From Aotearoamyces nothofagi (Eukaryota > Ascomycota > Leotiomycetes > Leotiales > Tympanidaceae): 64,000 nucleotides of DNA. Position numbers and translations under genes: made by a program. Below the pieces are notes generated by a model. It was not told the DNA's origin and did not search any database. It worked only from the letters and a program-made list of their open reading frames with translations. Of the stretch, positions 54,097-64,000 are shown one piece after another. The stretch spans positions 124,001-188,000 of the forward strand of contig JADDTR010000003.1 in the NCBI GenBank assembly GCA_015345905.1, in the 5' to 3' direction. How positions within the stretch are numbered: the first letter of the stretch is position 1; each line of letters opens with the position of its first letter.

Positions 54097-57000
54097 CTAT
54101 TCTTCCAGCGCCTTCAAAGCCCTATCAAGTATGTTCATCACACCTTGAGCCCGTTCGTGGCTTTTCGCCTCCTTAATCTGTTCTGCAAACCACTTCTTAT
54201 ACTTCTCTCTTCCATCTGCCCACATCCCAAACACGTCCCCTACAAGCGCAAGCACGATGCTCTCGGCAGATTCAGCCTTCTTGGTGCGAATCAACTCGCT
54301 GCCCGCACCACTGGGAAGCTCGAGCAAAGCAAAAAAGTCATAAGCCACAACATGGTTGCCGTCGCGTTGTGGATGCGTGCTCTTGCGCAGACCATCAAAA
54401 AGAGACTTTGTGCGCTCATAAAGGGCTGTACGAGTATTGATTGTGGACTTAGCAGAGAGAAGAACTGGCTTAAGAAGACATAACAGCTTGGAGAGATGTG
54501 TGACCGGTGATGGATCGACGTTAGCGACGTTGACGGCGCGGAAGAGTGCGCTAACACCAGACGTTATAGTCAGAGTGTCCTTAGAGTTTGTCGTTTTGTC
54601 GTCGGTTATCTCCATCTTATCCTCGTCTGTGAGCTCTTCGAGACGTGGTGCAATGATGTTATAGACATCGCCAAACATGTCAATATCTGCCCGTGCTTCA
54701 GCATACTGGCCTAAACTGACAAAAGCATGGGGGCGATATGTTTCGTTGTTACGCTTCGCTTCTCGCATTGCGATTTTTTTCATCTGATTGGAGACGGTAG
54801 GATTCTTTTCCCACAGGAGCTTGCCTGCCTTGGTAAACTTGATAAACCCTTCTAACACCTTTTCCTTGCCATCAAAAGTCTTCAATGCGAGCGCCTTTTC
54901 TAAAGCTGGCCAGATGACCTCAGCATTTGACAGATTGATGTCAGCTCCAGCACAAGCCACTACATCTGCAATTGTGAGCGCTGCAGTGTGCTTGACTGTC
55001 CATTTCGGGGAGTCAAGACGCTCCGCAGAGAGCGCAATAATCTCTTTCAAGTACAACAGCACCGCACGTGAGCCACCTACATTCTCGTCCCATGTCTTTT
55101 CGAATTGGTCCTTGACGTGTTCGTCAGAGTCATGCTTGGCCAAGAAGACAAATGGCAAGAAGTCTGACGCCAGCGAATTGAATCGATCGGTAGCAAATTT
55201 GGATATAGCATATATGATATCTGCCGAGATCTGGCGCCGTGTCTCGTCTTCTGCCGAGAAATAGAGATCTTTTGAGTAGGTTGCAAGTCTTAATACCTGC
55301 TTGTCCGAGGCAAGGCGAGAAATATAGCCTGCAGCTCTGGCATAAGCGGCACTGACTGTCGAGTTACGATCAAGAACAGCTTTCTCAATATCCTTGAGGA
55401 AGACATCGGCATGAGGCCGAAACGCAAATGAATGCCTAGTCGAAAGACTCACGAGAACGCCACTGCATCCAACTTTAGAAGGCATACCAACAGCAGTTTT
55501 GACGACATTCTCGAGGCATGGCACCAAAGCCTTCATCGTCGGTTCATCCACGAGGTCAAGACATCGCTCAATAGCCTCCATCATTGGCGAATGTGAAATC
55601 ATAGAACTGCGAGCCTGGTCAATCTTCTCTTCTGTTGTTTCGTATTTTGCGGCATTAAGATGAAGATAATTGATAAAGTCCGGTTCCAAAGTACTCAGTA
55701 GTCCAAGAATGGACTCTACCAGATTTGGGATAAAAGGAAGGAGAGTCTTCCCTCCGCTCTTGATCAACTTCAGTACGGTGTCGTAAGCAAACTTCTGCAC
55801 CTCTGGAGCGGAACTTTCAAGACCCCGAGGAGAGAACAAGAAAGGCATGACCTCTTTAAGCATCACCTGGGCATTCTTAGAGGATGTCCCTGCTTCAAGT
55901 TGGCGAACTAGAATGCCCGTCAATACCTGACAAAGAGATTCCGCAGCCTTTCGAACAGAGCCTTTAATGTCGTCTAGGACTTTGAAAGCTACTTCCCATA
56001 TTTGACTCAAGTATTTCTCATACTTCTCAAATTTCCTTCCTTGTATTAAATCCGCAATTGCAGCACAGCTTGCTTGCCTGGTTCGCCACTCCTTTCCAAG
56101 GATATTCTTTAGAAGGTCATCCATGATTGCATCAAAGTATTCATCGATCACTGCAGTAGGAGATTTTACTAAAGCGGTCCAAATATCGTTCATCGATCGC
56201 TGTACGTTAGGGTTTGGGTCGAAACGGTACCGGTAAAGCTTGGGATAGAGTTTAGGATCAACAGCTGATTCCGAAAGTATGCTGCTCAGTCCAAAGCGTC
56301 CAAATGCTGCACGAGTCGACCATGTCGCAGCATTTGACGCCAATGACATGAACTTGTAAACAAGACTCTGATCACCAACTTCCGCTGCTAGAGATACAAT
56401 GTCTTTGTATGATGTGATTGATTCGCCATCGCCCGTTGGTAGAGCCCCTGGCTCGAAAAGCTCGGTTTCTTCGTCAACCTTTAGTTTAGTGCTAGTGCCC
56501 GTAAAGGAAGCAACAAGGTCAGCAACAAGACGCTCTCTCAATTCCTTATCTCCTTGTTCGTAAACAAGACTTAACCCACGGGATGCCGTCTCTTGGACAA
56601 GGTCATCTCGAGCAGACAACAATCCCATGAATGCGGCCTGGCACTCCCGTAATCGGCTCTGGATCTCTTCCATATGCCCACAATACTGAATCAAGCAAAA
56701 GAGCCATATTCCTGACGCCTTTTTAAGTGATGGCTTTGTAGTCTTACAGTCTATCAATAGCTTGGCAATTAAATTTTTCAAAGTCGAGCTTCTCTTGGTT
56801 TGGCTCTTATACTTTGGATGAACACCCAAACTCAGAAGAAGTGAGTCAGACTGCCACCCAGCGCTAGCGCAGGCAAGTGCTTCGCCAACAGTGAAATGCA
56901 CTTCAGCCTGCCGTAGCTCGTGCAGACTATATATATCTTTGAAAATTGACGGGAGGGGTTGATCGTTACCTTCTTCCGCAACCTCATCAAAGGCCATGGC

Positions 57001-59916
57001 AAATCTTCCGAGGGCAGTAATGGCTTTCTCATTCCCATTTTTTGCTTCTGCTGTGAGGACTTTGATAATTTCGAGAGCGCTGTATGGCGAACTTTTAATG
57101 CGTTGCTCTGATATAAGTCCCGCTGCACTGAATAGACCAATAGCTACAAAGGCTGCTTCCTTGTTGCTAGCATCCTTTGCGCTATTGAGAATTTCTAGAA
57201 CCTGATTGATGACATCTCCCACAAGCTGTTCATCGAGGTTTTGTATGCGCCCATAAAAGACCGAGCTGCTAAGAATATAGCCTAGACCAAGTATCGAGCC
57301 ATGAATTTTATTCGCCTCGACACCAACAGCGGTTGCCCAAGGTTTGATGGATTCTGAAAGAGACTGTGTAATGTCGGACAAGTGTTGTGAGGTACTTGCC
57401 AGATGCGGTCCAAGCATACCGAGAGCTTGAGCAGCGGTAAACCTGGTGGCAGTATTGTTCGATCTGATTGCCGGCAGCAGCTCTGGAGCTCTGCTAGCTA
57501 GTGCAGCGAGCGACTTTGCTGGTGCTAGAGCACCAATCTCTACAAATGACTTGCCACAATCATGAAGTCCATTCCCATCATTCCATAACATGCCTTCGAA
57601 GGCAGCAGACAAGAACGTCGCAAGAACATCTTCTTCTAACAACTCCAAGTGATCTCTGATCTTCTGCCTCGAGACCTTATCTGTGCGGAGTAATACGTCC
57701 AGTTGACGCTCCCAATCTGCCTCGCTGCCAATAGGGGATTCCCTGTTCTCTAAAGCTTCAAGCAGAATCAGACGACGAGAGTACCCCACAGCATGTGCGA
57801 AAGCACCGATCTTCGGCCCAGAGAAATTTCCAAAAACAGAGATTCCATCAACCTCCATACCACTACGCATGCCATTGGAAAATTTGGAATTCTCCAATAA
57901 GCTATGTCCCGTGAAAAAGACTTTCACCAGTTCATTCCAATCAGGAAGCAGACGCGTAGACGATGTGCTTGAAGGGTTGAGAAGTCGGTACCAGTAAGGA
58001 TCCTGTTCTAATGTAAGCATATCAATATTATATGTTCCTACAAATATGGGACTGACTAGTCCTTTGTTGCCTTCTTCTACCACATCTGCCCTCTCGTTAG
58101 GATGACCACCGACAGCGAGCACATCTATCCATCTTCCGACAATGTCACTGTATTCAAGGCAACGGTTCGCCCATCGAACGGCCACGAACCTAGCACTTCG
58201 CACTACTTCGTCATTTTCTTCCTTGGTCATATAGTCTAGTAACAGTAAGCGAAGGCCGTCCCGTATGTTTGAGTCTAATGGCACTGCAAAAGCATTCAGC
58301 AGACTTGCAAGTGCGCCTTCAATACTAATGAAGATGCTGTCTGATGATCGTTCCTCTGTAAGTGAACGAAATAGCCATCGAACAAGCTCCAGGTCCGGCT
58401 CTACTACCATATGTGGAACTGTCTTTGCCATAGAGCCAAGAGTCTCATACGCCAAGGCGCGCAGCGCTGCCACATTAGAGGATCTATCGTTAGGTATCGG
58501 CCAACCTTGTTCTTCAATATAAGCGCGTAAAAACCGAATCAGAGATGGGGCGACTTGTCGTAAATCCGCTGGGGAGCCCATTCGAGAAACCCAATTCATG
58601 AAGTTGAACATAGCATTGCGTAATTTTGTAGCTGCTAATCCCTCTATTAGAGCATGTGAATCCTCTGGTTGCATTCCTTGTTGCACAATCTTGATAATTT
58701 TCTCGGGAAACGTTGTAGAGACCACAGACTTGGAGAATATGGCGAGAATGCGGGTCTGGAGTGCCGGATTCGCAGTCAGGTAAATCTCAAATAGCTTACC
58801 GATCAGCGCGGAGTCCTCAAATGACACAGTCGTACGTTTCAACAGGTCCTCTCCAATGCTTGATATCCGAGAGTTTGCGTCTGCAGCAGCGAATAAAGCA
58901 GCAGTAAAGCGCTCTGAATCAGTGAAGGCTCCACTAGCAAGGAAAGATAAAACCGTTATCTTCGTCTCTGTTAAGTTGAGACCTTCACTGGACTTTGGAT
59001 CCCATGCTTCTGACTTGCCATTTAGTGTCAGAAAGGAACCCTCCTCCATAGTCAAGCCATTACGCTGAGAGGCAGCCTGTGCCGGTGGCTGTTCTCCAGA
59101 AGAAGATGCCGGAGAAAGGATTGCAGCATCCGCATTGCGACGATTTCCCTCAGGCAACGGGCGTCGTGGAACAAAGCTATTCGGTCGGAGTAAGACAAGC
59201 TTACTGAACCATGAGGCAACGAATTCCGCATCTTCTACATGGTCGTCGAGTCCCAGCTCGGCTCGGAGTTCTATATCTTCTTTACTACCTCTCGGTGGTA
59301 GACGTAGGCGAGGTAAAAGACGCAAGAAAAGGTTGAATACAGTAGCACAAGTAGGCTTGCCGGCATCTTTTGCTATCCCATGAAGCAAAACAGGAATTAG
59401 GGCACGTTGGTCCTCCTCTAAATCAGTATACTTGCTTCGAAGTTGGACTTGACTACTAACAGCAGGAGATAACTTTCCAATACTCTGTTGGATAAAAAGG
59501 AGGTCAAAATGCCGTATCATGACAGATTCGGGGTTGTCCTTGTACTGCTTAAGGAGTGCAGCCACAGGCAAGACAATGGCTCTGTTAAAGTGTTAGCCTA
59601 CATGACACCGTCCCATCTGCGGTCACATACTCATTGCCACTAAGTCTGATCTTGATATGTTGGCATGTTGATATAACCTAAAAGCATCAGCATCTGCCAT
59701 GAACTTTCGGAACCGGGACGAGACGAGGTATCAAACCCGCAGATGACGTACCTTGTTCCGTACCGCGGCATGATCACTCCCAAGCTTCAAAAGCAATGGA
59801 GCAAGATAAAGCTTGAGCACCGATTCAAGCTTGTCATCTTTAGCTAGTGCAATCCTCATCTCTACTTTGCCGACGAGCTCAAGCTCGCGAGCTTCAGTAG
59901 GCGCCGGTGCGGACAT
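54097..59916 (-). CDS. ecm29: Proteasome adaptor and scaffold protein Ecm29
   Basis: Exons 59752-59916, 59631-59677 and 54097-59581 give 1898 residues. Ecm29 is a HEAT-repeat protein that clamps the 19S regulatory particle to the 20S core and takes part in proteasome quality control. The N-terminal part (ELVGKVEMRIALAKDDKLES, then SVMIRHFDLLFIQQSIGKL) and the long run of helical HEAT repeats through to the C-terminus match the family, and length is close to the usual 1,850 residues. The C-terminal part contains the Ecm29 block with LYRYRFDPNPNVQRSMNDIW and KEWRTRQASCAAIADLIQGR. Two introns, 74 and 49 nt, cluster at the 5' end, as is common in large fungal genes. A 47-nt exon (ISTCQHIKIRLSGN) links the first exon to the main one in phase. 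Confidence 0.94.
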
Positions 59917-62784
59917 CTTTGACAAGAGCCTTACGAGCTGACAAACAGATTACTTATGGTCCTTTGGTCGTCAGACAGATGCATGTCCTCAGCACGAATA
60001 CCAAACCACAAAGAGAAGGTATGAGGAAGAGGTTGCTATGATCTGCAAGATATGTTGTTCCTGCTATTCGTCATTCTGTTCTACCTAATGCTTGCCACAT
60101 CCAAATCGAGAGTCGCGACGTTAAATCAATGCCTGAGGTATGAATTATAATCGGCCATCGGAAAAATATACTTCCTTGAAGTCACGCGGCAACTGAGATC
60201 CATCTCCTCTTCCGCTTCCTACTTGCCTCCAGCATATCTAGTCATCTACGGAGTATTTCGTCTGCGGAATAATAACGCCCTTACGGCATAGTATATGAGT
60301 AAGCTCTGACATCTGATCTTCTAGTGGTTAGGCTATCCCGGGATCGATAGACTGCATGTCTGCCGCCCTCAGAAGCTCCCGCTTTCCAACAAGGACAATG
60401 CCGATATTCAGCTTTGAAACAAAATGCATCACTGCGGATGCAGGCCCGACAGGCGTTTTAGGGTACTGCATACAAATACATTTAGCCGCTCTGTGACAGA
60501 GACGGAAGCAAGGTAGACACAGCAGAGTACATGCTAGTCTCTCGACTGTCGCAAACGTCCCCATATTTAGCAAATGATTGCATTCCATTCGGAACCTTAG
60601 CACCTTACTATAGCTGAGTGGCCTGTACCGTGTCGGTGCGTGTATACCTGGACGTTGTTATTCCTTTATGGCGGACAGCCAGCAGGGACCACCAGATGGC
60701 GCACCGAGTACGGAAGATTAAAATGTCGGTGTTGTTGCCAGGCGTGCTATTGGTCGCAATCCTGGCTGGGTCGAATGCTTCTAGAACGTTGGCCGTCGGA
60801 TGGCTTCTAGAGCACTTCTCGCACCCACCACCATGGGACCATGGGGCGTGCTTCGGTCTCTGCCGAAGACCAAAACAGCGGCATTCATCTTAGGAAAATC
60901 AACCTGTCGCTCCCGTCCACCCAGACCCGGCATCGAGGACAGATTGATGATCCCCTCCCACGTGGGAACGCTGCGGAGTCCGTTCCCCATGTGGTCATAG
61001 CGCTCAACTGCTTCACAGCTCGCCGGAACCTGTACCCGTCGGGCCTGCCAGCTTGCAGTGCAACAGCCGCACGCCGTAGGGTACACAGTACCACGGATCG
61101 CATGGCGCCCGCCAGCGCATAGCCGTCGAATGCCGTGCAGTCGAGACTGAACCGTCTGCGCATTGTATTCCGGAAGCGCCTGCATGCCTCTGCAGCACCC
61201 AATATTGGCGTGGAGATGCCATAAACACGGTAATGAATGACAAACGTGGACATGTTTCCGCGCAGTGCTTGAGCGTGAGACCTGTAGGTACGCAGGCCAA
61301 GGTTGGTACATTCGTATTGCGTATGCAAGTGCTGTGGGAAAGCGACAAGTCTCGGGACGGAGCGTGACGTTGAAGCTGGCACTCGCTAAGATCGAAGTTT
61401 TATCCCGCAAACCGGCCGGCGGTGTAGTAGAAGCCTAAGCTATTCAGCTGAGATTACCTGATTGTTTCTGCAAGCTGCGCAACAGCCATCTACATATCAG
61501 CTGTCAAACCCGCCAATCTGCAACTCTGCAAATAGCTCTAATCCCAGCACGGCGGGATAAACGGTCGGATTGGGACAGCAACACATGGCTGGCAGGGTCA
61601 AGACAGCATTTTGCACACTTTAGTCCTGTGTGCTCCTGAGCGACCGATGCATGCCTGAAGCAAGGTGAAGCAATGTGACTGGCAGATACAGGGTGAGCAT
61701 AAACTTTAAACAAATTGCTGGGCTTTTCACCGACTGGCCCGGGACAAATGGTCCGTCGGTGCACGTCGGCGGGTTTGGATTTGTCAATCAGTGAGAGCCA
61801 GGGGGAAGAGAGGATGCAAGAGAGTATATACTGCATGTTACTCCGTATGGTAGTTAAGAATAAGACGGATCCCGAGAGGTTGGGTGGGTCGAGACTCGTC
61901 CGATCATATTACACACTTTTCAGAAGCTCCTGTCGGCGAGGCCATACTGGGAACACTGCCTGCTCCCTACTGCCTGGGTGGGCAGTTGTCGGTTATAGGC
62001 GTGGAAGCGTTGCCGTACGAGGTAGGTAGCTGGACACAGCGTGGTGCGGTGCGTTGTGTTGGGAGAGTGGAGTACAGAGGTACAATATGATGTTTATTTC
62101 TAGTGGACGAGATTAGACTGTTGTCCGATATACCTCAGCTGGATTATAGAGAATGGATGTATGGATACTGTACGTACTGTGGTAGTGGAGTGAAGTGAGA
62201 CACTTCGCACATGTATGTCCCAGCAGCCTCGTGCTTCACATTTCCGACATGGCTGTACGCTCGTCATGGCCTGGCGGGTTCTACAGGGAGTACTGTAGTT
62301 ATAAGACAGTACTGGTCGCTGTATACTCGAATGCTTAGCACATAGGTAGCTACATATACAGTACATGGCTGACAACCTGGTCCATGTTCTCGTTATTGCG
62401 CGCAGTAAGTAAGAGGCATTGCACGGTGCACCAGTAGGTCCCAGAAATATATATCCTGCTAGCCGTAGTTCTGCGGTAGCTGTTTAAGCACAGTACCCAT
62501 GCAGTCGGTCCACGATAGCAATATCGTAGGTGTCCTGTACTGTCGAACATGCTCTGCATCCTGGTTCTGGGGGAAGCCGTCTAGTAGGATATCGGTAGCT
62601 GTAGAGACGCATTCCTGTTAGTTCCTTAGTGCTGCCCCTCAGGAGCCACGAACTCCATACCTCACCTTACGTTGAGATACCTAGGAACCTACAGTACATA
62701 CCTACCTACCCACCTTGGTACCGCTCACCAGGTCTGCCATTGTGCTTAGTACCTAGCGGCTGAATATCTCGGGCGCTGAGGTGC

Positions 62785-62940
62785 CTAGCACTGGGTATCC
62801 TGGGTATCTTTCCATACTTCGTAAGGTGTCGAGCCCCTTGCAACGTATTCGTCGTAGTACGCCGTACCTTGCGCTGTAGTGTCCATGGTTTCCGGGTTCG
62901 GACCTTTCTTTCGCCTCTCGCGCAGTGGGCCTATCGCGCC
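62785..62940 (-). CDS. Possible orphan terminal exon
   Basis: After a plausible acceptor (CCCAACAG, with an upstream CTGAG branch-like site) a frame of 51 residues begins GAIGPLRERRKKGPNPE and ends WKDTQDTQC before a TAG stop. Its composition (YYDEYVARGSTPYEVW) looks more like real protein than the surrounding ORFs. No upstream exon in matching phase was found with confidence, and I do not recognise the family. It could be the last exon of a gene with long introns, like the one at 18751-20552, a relic, or chance. Confidence 0.25.
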   Translation of the reverse strand, partial: GAIGPLRERRKKGPNPETMDTTAQGTAYYDEYVARGSTPYEVWKDTQDTQC

Positions 62941-63167
62941 CTGTTGGGAATTTGGAATAAAAGAGCGTCTGCTCAGCTCGAGTACAGCGTAGCGGAACAA
63001 GGGAAGCTTCTAAAGCCTTTCCGTCTTCGCTGGAACGTTGCATGTTGGATACAGCCCGCAGGTAGGCTCGCCCGGCAAAACGCTGCTGGAACCTCGGTAC
63101 TTCCTGATTAGACTTCTATTGCGCACTCGCGCCCTCCTTGTCGCCGCGGGCTACGGTACCGGAGCCA

Positions 63168-63200
63168 CTGAAACCACCCAAGCCACCCAAGCCACCGAGT
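63168..63200. repeat. Nonamer repeat CCACCCAAG x3
   Basis: Three copies head to tail, the first and last imperfect at their edges. Confidence 0.8.
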
Positions 63201-63770
63201 CCTTTGACAGCCACTCACTCAAGCCATGCCACCCACTGGTTCTTTATGTTGGCCACGGGAGAAAGGCAGAAAAAAAGGAAGAAAAAACGGGGAAATAGAA
63301 CGGGTGCTTCCACGGTAATGGGACGATTCTTGCAGCAGGAATTGGTGCCGTGCATGCCAAACCGTCGTAGACATGTATGGGGACCTACGGCTTGGGCCCA
63401 CGCCCGCGGTTAGTCATACGCACAAGTCCTGTATGTACATACACCAGGTACAGTACATAGCTAGGGAAGGCAAGCAAAGTGATAAGATAGCTAGTGCACA
63501 GTACATACGAGGCACGCATGGGACAGCGTGGCGGAGACGTGCTGGGAGCAGGTCCTGACAGTACAGTACTGTATATATGGGTGATCTGAGATGTGATCCC
63601 TCGTGGCTCCCCTGCCACATCGGAGCATTATAGCACCATCGCGGCGGTAGGCAGGCCCTAGGTGCTGTAGTATTACACCTACCTTGTACGTATTATGCTG
63701 TAGGAGGAGATCATAGCAGTCGAGGAGTGCACTACCAGAGCATCATGGCATCACAGCACACTTAGACTCC

Positions 63771-63827
63771 GTGCTATGCCGTGCTATGCCGTGCTATGCC
63801 ATACCGCCAGGCCCATACCGCCAGGCC
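63771..63827. repeat. Decamer GTGCTATGCC x3 followed by 13-14-mer ATACCGCCAGGCC x2
   Basis: Two adjacent tandem arrays of different unit length with no spacer between them. Confidence 0.9.
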
Positions 63828-63887
63828 GGTTCCTTCGCGGTCATGTGTCATCTGTCATGTGCTAAGGCATGTGCCCCGGGCGCAGCC

Positions 63888-63914
63888 TTGCCAGCGTGCC
63901 AGCGTGCCAGCGTG
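63888..63914. repeat. Nonamer repeat GCCAGCGTG x3
   Basis: Three copies (TTGCCAGCGTGCCAGCGTGC pattern) near the right edge of the window. Confidence 0.85.
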
Positions 63915-64000
63915 ACGGCTGCGCACACGGCCTATAAGGCACAAGTCCGCTGGGGACGAGACGGCAAAACACATCCTGCAGCGCACGTTGCCGAGGGACT

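Larger units (their letters stand above)
59917..64000. other. 4.1-kb gene-poor region
   Basis: ecm29 promoter followed by DNA with no supported complete gene. Many GTACAGTAC/TACTGTA motifs (for example near 62170, 62356, 62690, 63440, 63555) and short tandem repeats at the right end. A single exon-like frame is listed at 62785-62940. Confidence 0.5.

Noticed and set aside
60310-60345. Fragment TAGTGGTTAGGCTATCCC resembling a tRNA D-arm
   Set aside because: No matching T-arm or acceptor stem downstream; not a tRNA gene.
60781-61410. 209-residue minus-strand ORF
   Set aside because: Overlapped by other long ORFs in several frames on both strands, no known motif, no protein-like periodicity; typical of GC-rich non-coding DNA.
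10958-64000. Search for LTR, LINE, DNA transposon or virus-like elements
   Set aside because: No reverse transcriptase, integrase, transposase or terminal-repeat structure was recognised in any gene-poor stretch.

Overview
The window is nuclear DNA of a filamentous ascomycete (Pezizomycotina). Almost every gene carries GT-AG introns, mostly 49 to 85 nt, with CTAAC or CTGAC branch sites. Protein families and gene style fit this group; a Leotiomycetes-like relative is my guess from protein similarity in memory and was not tested. I rebuilt 22 genes by joining exons, with reading phase checked at every junction for the complete ones. No rRNA, tRNA, CRISPR array or recognisable transposon or viral element was found.

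Layout. (1) 1-10 kb, housekeeping: the N-terminal part of a large disordered protein running off the left edge, the replication licensing factor Cdc6, translation factor eIF3m, a UMP/CMP kinase (Ura6) with a membrane-anchor extension, and a four-helix MARVEL-like membrane protein. (2) 10-29 kb, gene-poor: a GPI-anchored GH76 mannosidase (Dcw1/Dfg5 type), a GNAT acetyltransferase, and long stretches of tandem repeats. Inside this island is a small gene that simple ORF calling misses (18751-20552, minus): three short exons, one only 20 nt, separated by two introns of over 700 nt filled with tandem repeats. (3) 29-36 kb: a SAM plus HMG-box regulator, eIF2 gamma, a CCDC90/Fmp32-type mitochondrial protein and a BTB protein. 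(4) 36-46 kb: a catabolic-looking cluster of a phenol-hydroxylase-type FAD monooxygenase, a dihydropyrimidinase/hydantoinase, a divergently paired beta-ureidopropionase/N-carbamoyl-amino-acid amidohydrolase, a flavocytochrome-b2-type FMN dehydrogenase and a flavin-containing monooxygenase. GATAAG (AreA-type) sites are dense in its promoters. (5) 46-60 kb: ribosomal protein L11, Sm-B, mitochondrial pyruvate carrier Mpc1, a 14-helix MFS transporter and the proteasome adaptor Ecm29. (6) 60-64 kb: a second gene-poor, repeat-rich stretch with one possible orphan exon.

How it fits together. The hydantoinase and amidohydrolase are consecutive enzymes of ring opening and carbamoyl removal, as in the yeast PYD2/PYD3 pathway. 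No dihydropyrimidine dehydrogenase is present, so the substrate probably enters as an already reduced or oxygenated ring; the flanking flavoenzymes and perhaps the MFS carrier would supply or process it. This cluster and the repeat-stuffed hidden gene are the two most interesting items. The gene-poor islands also share a recurring GTACAGTAC-like motif and tandem repeats whose unit lengths are often multiples of five.
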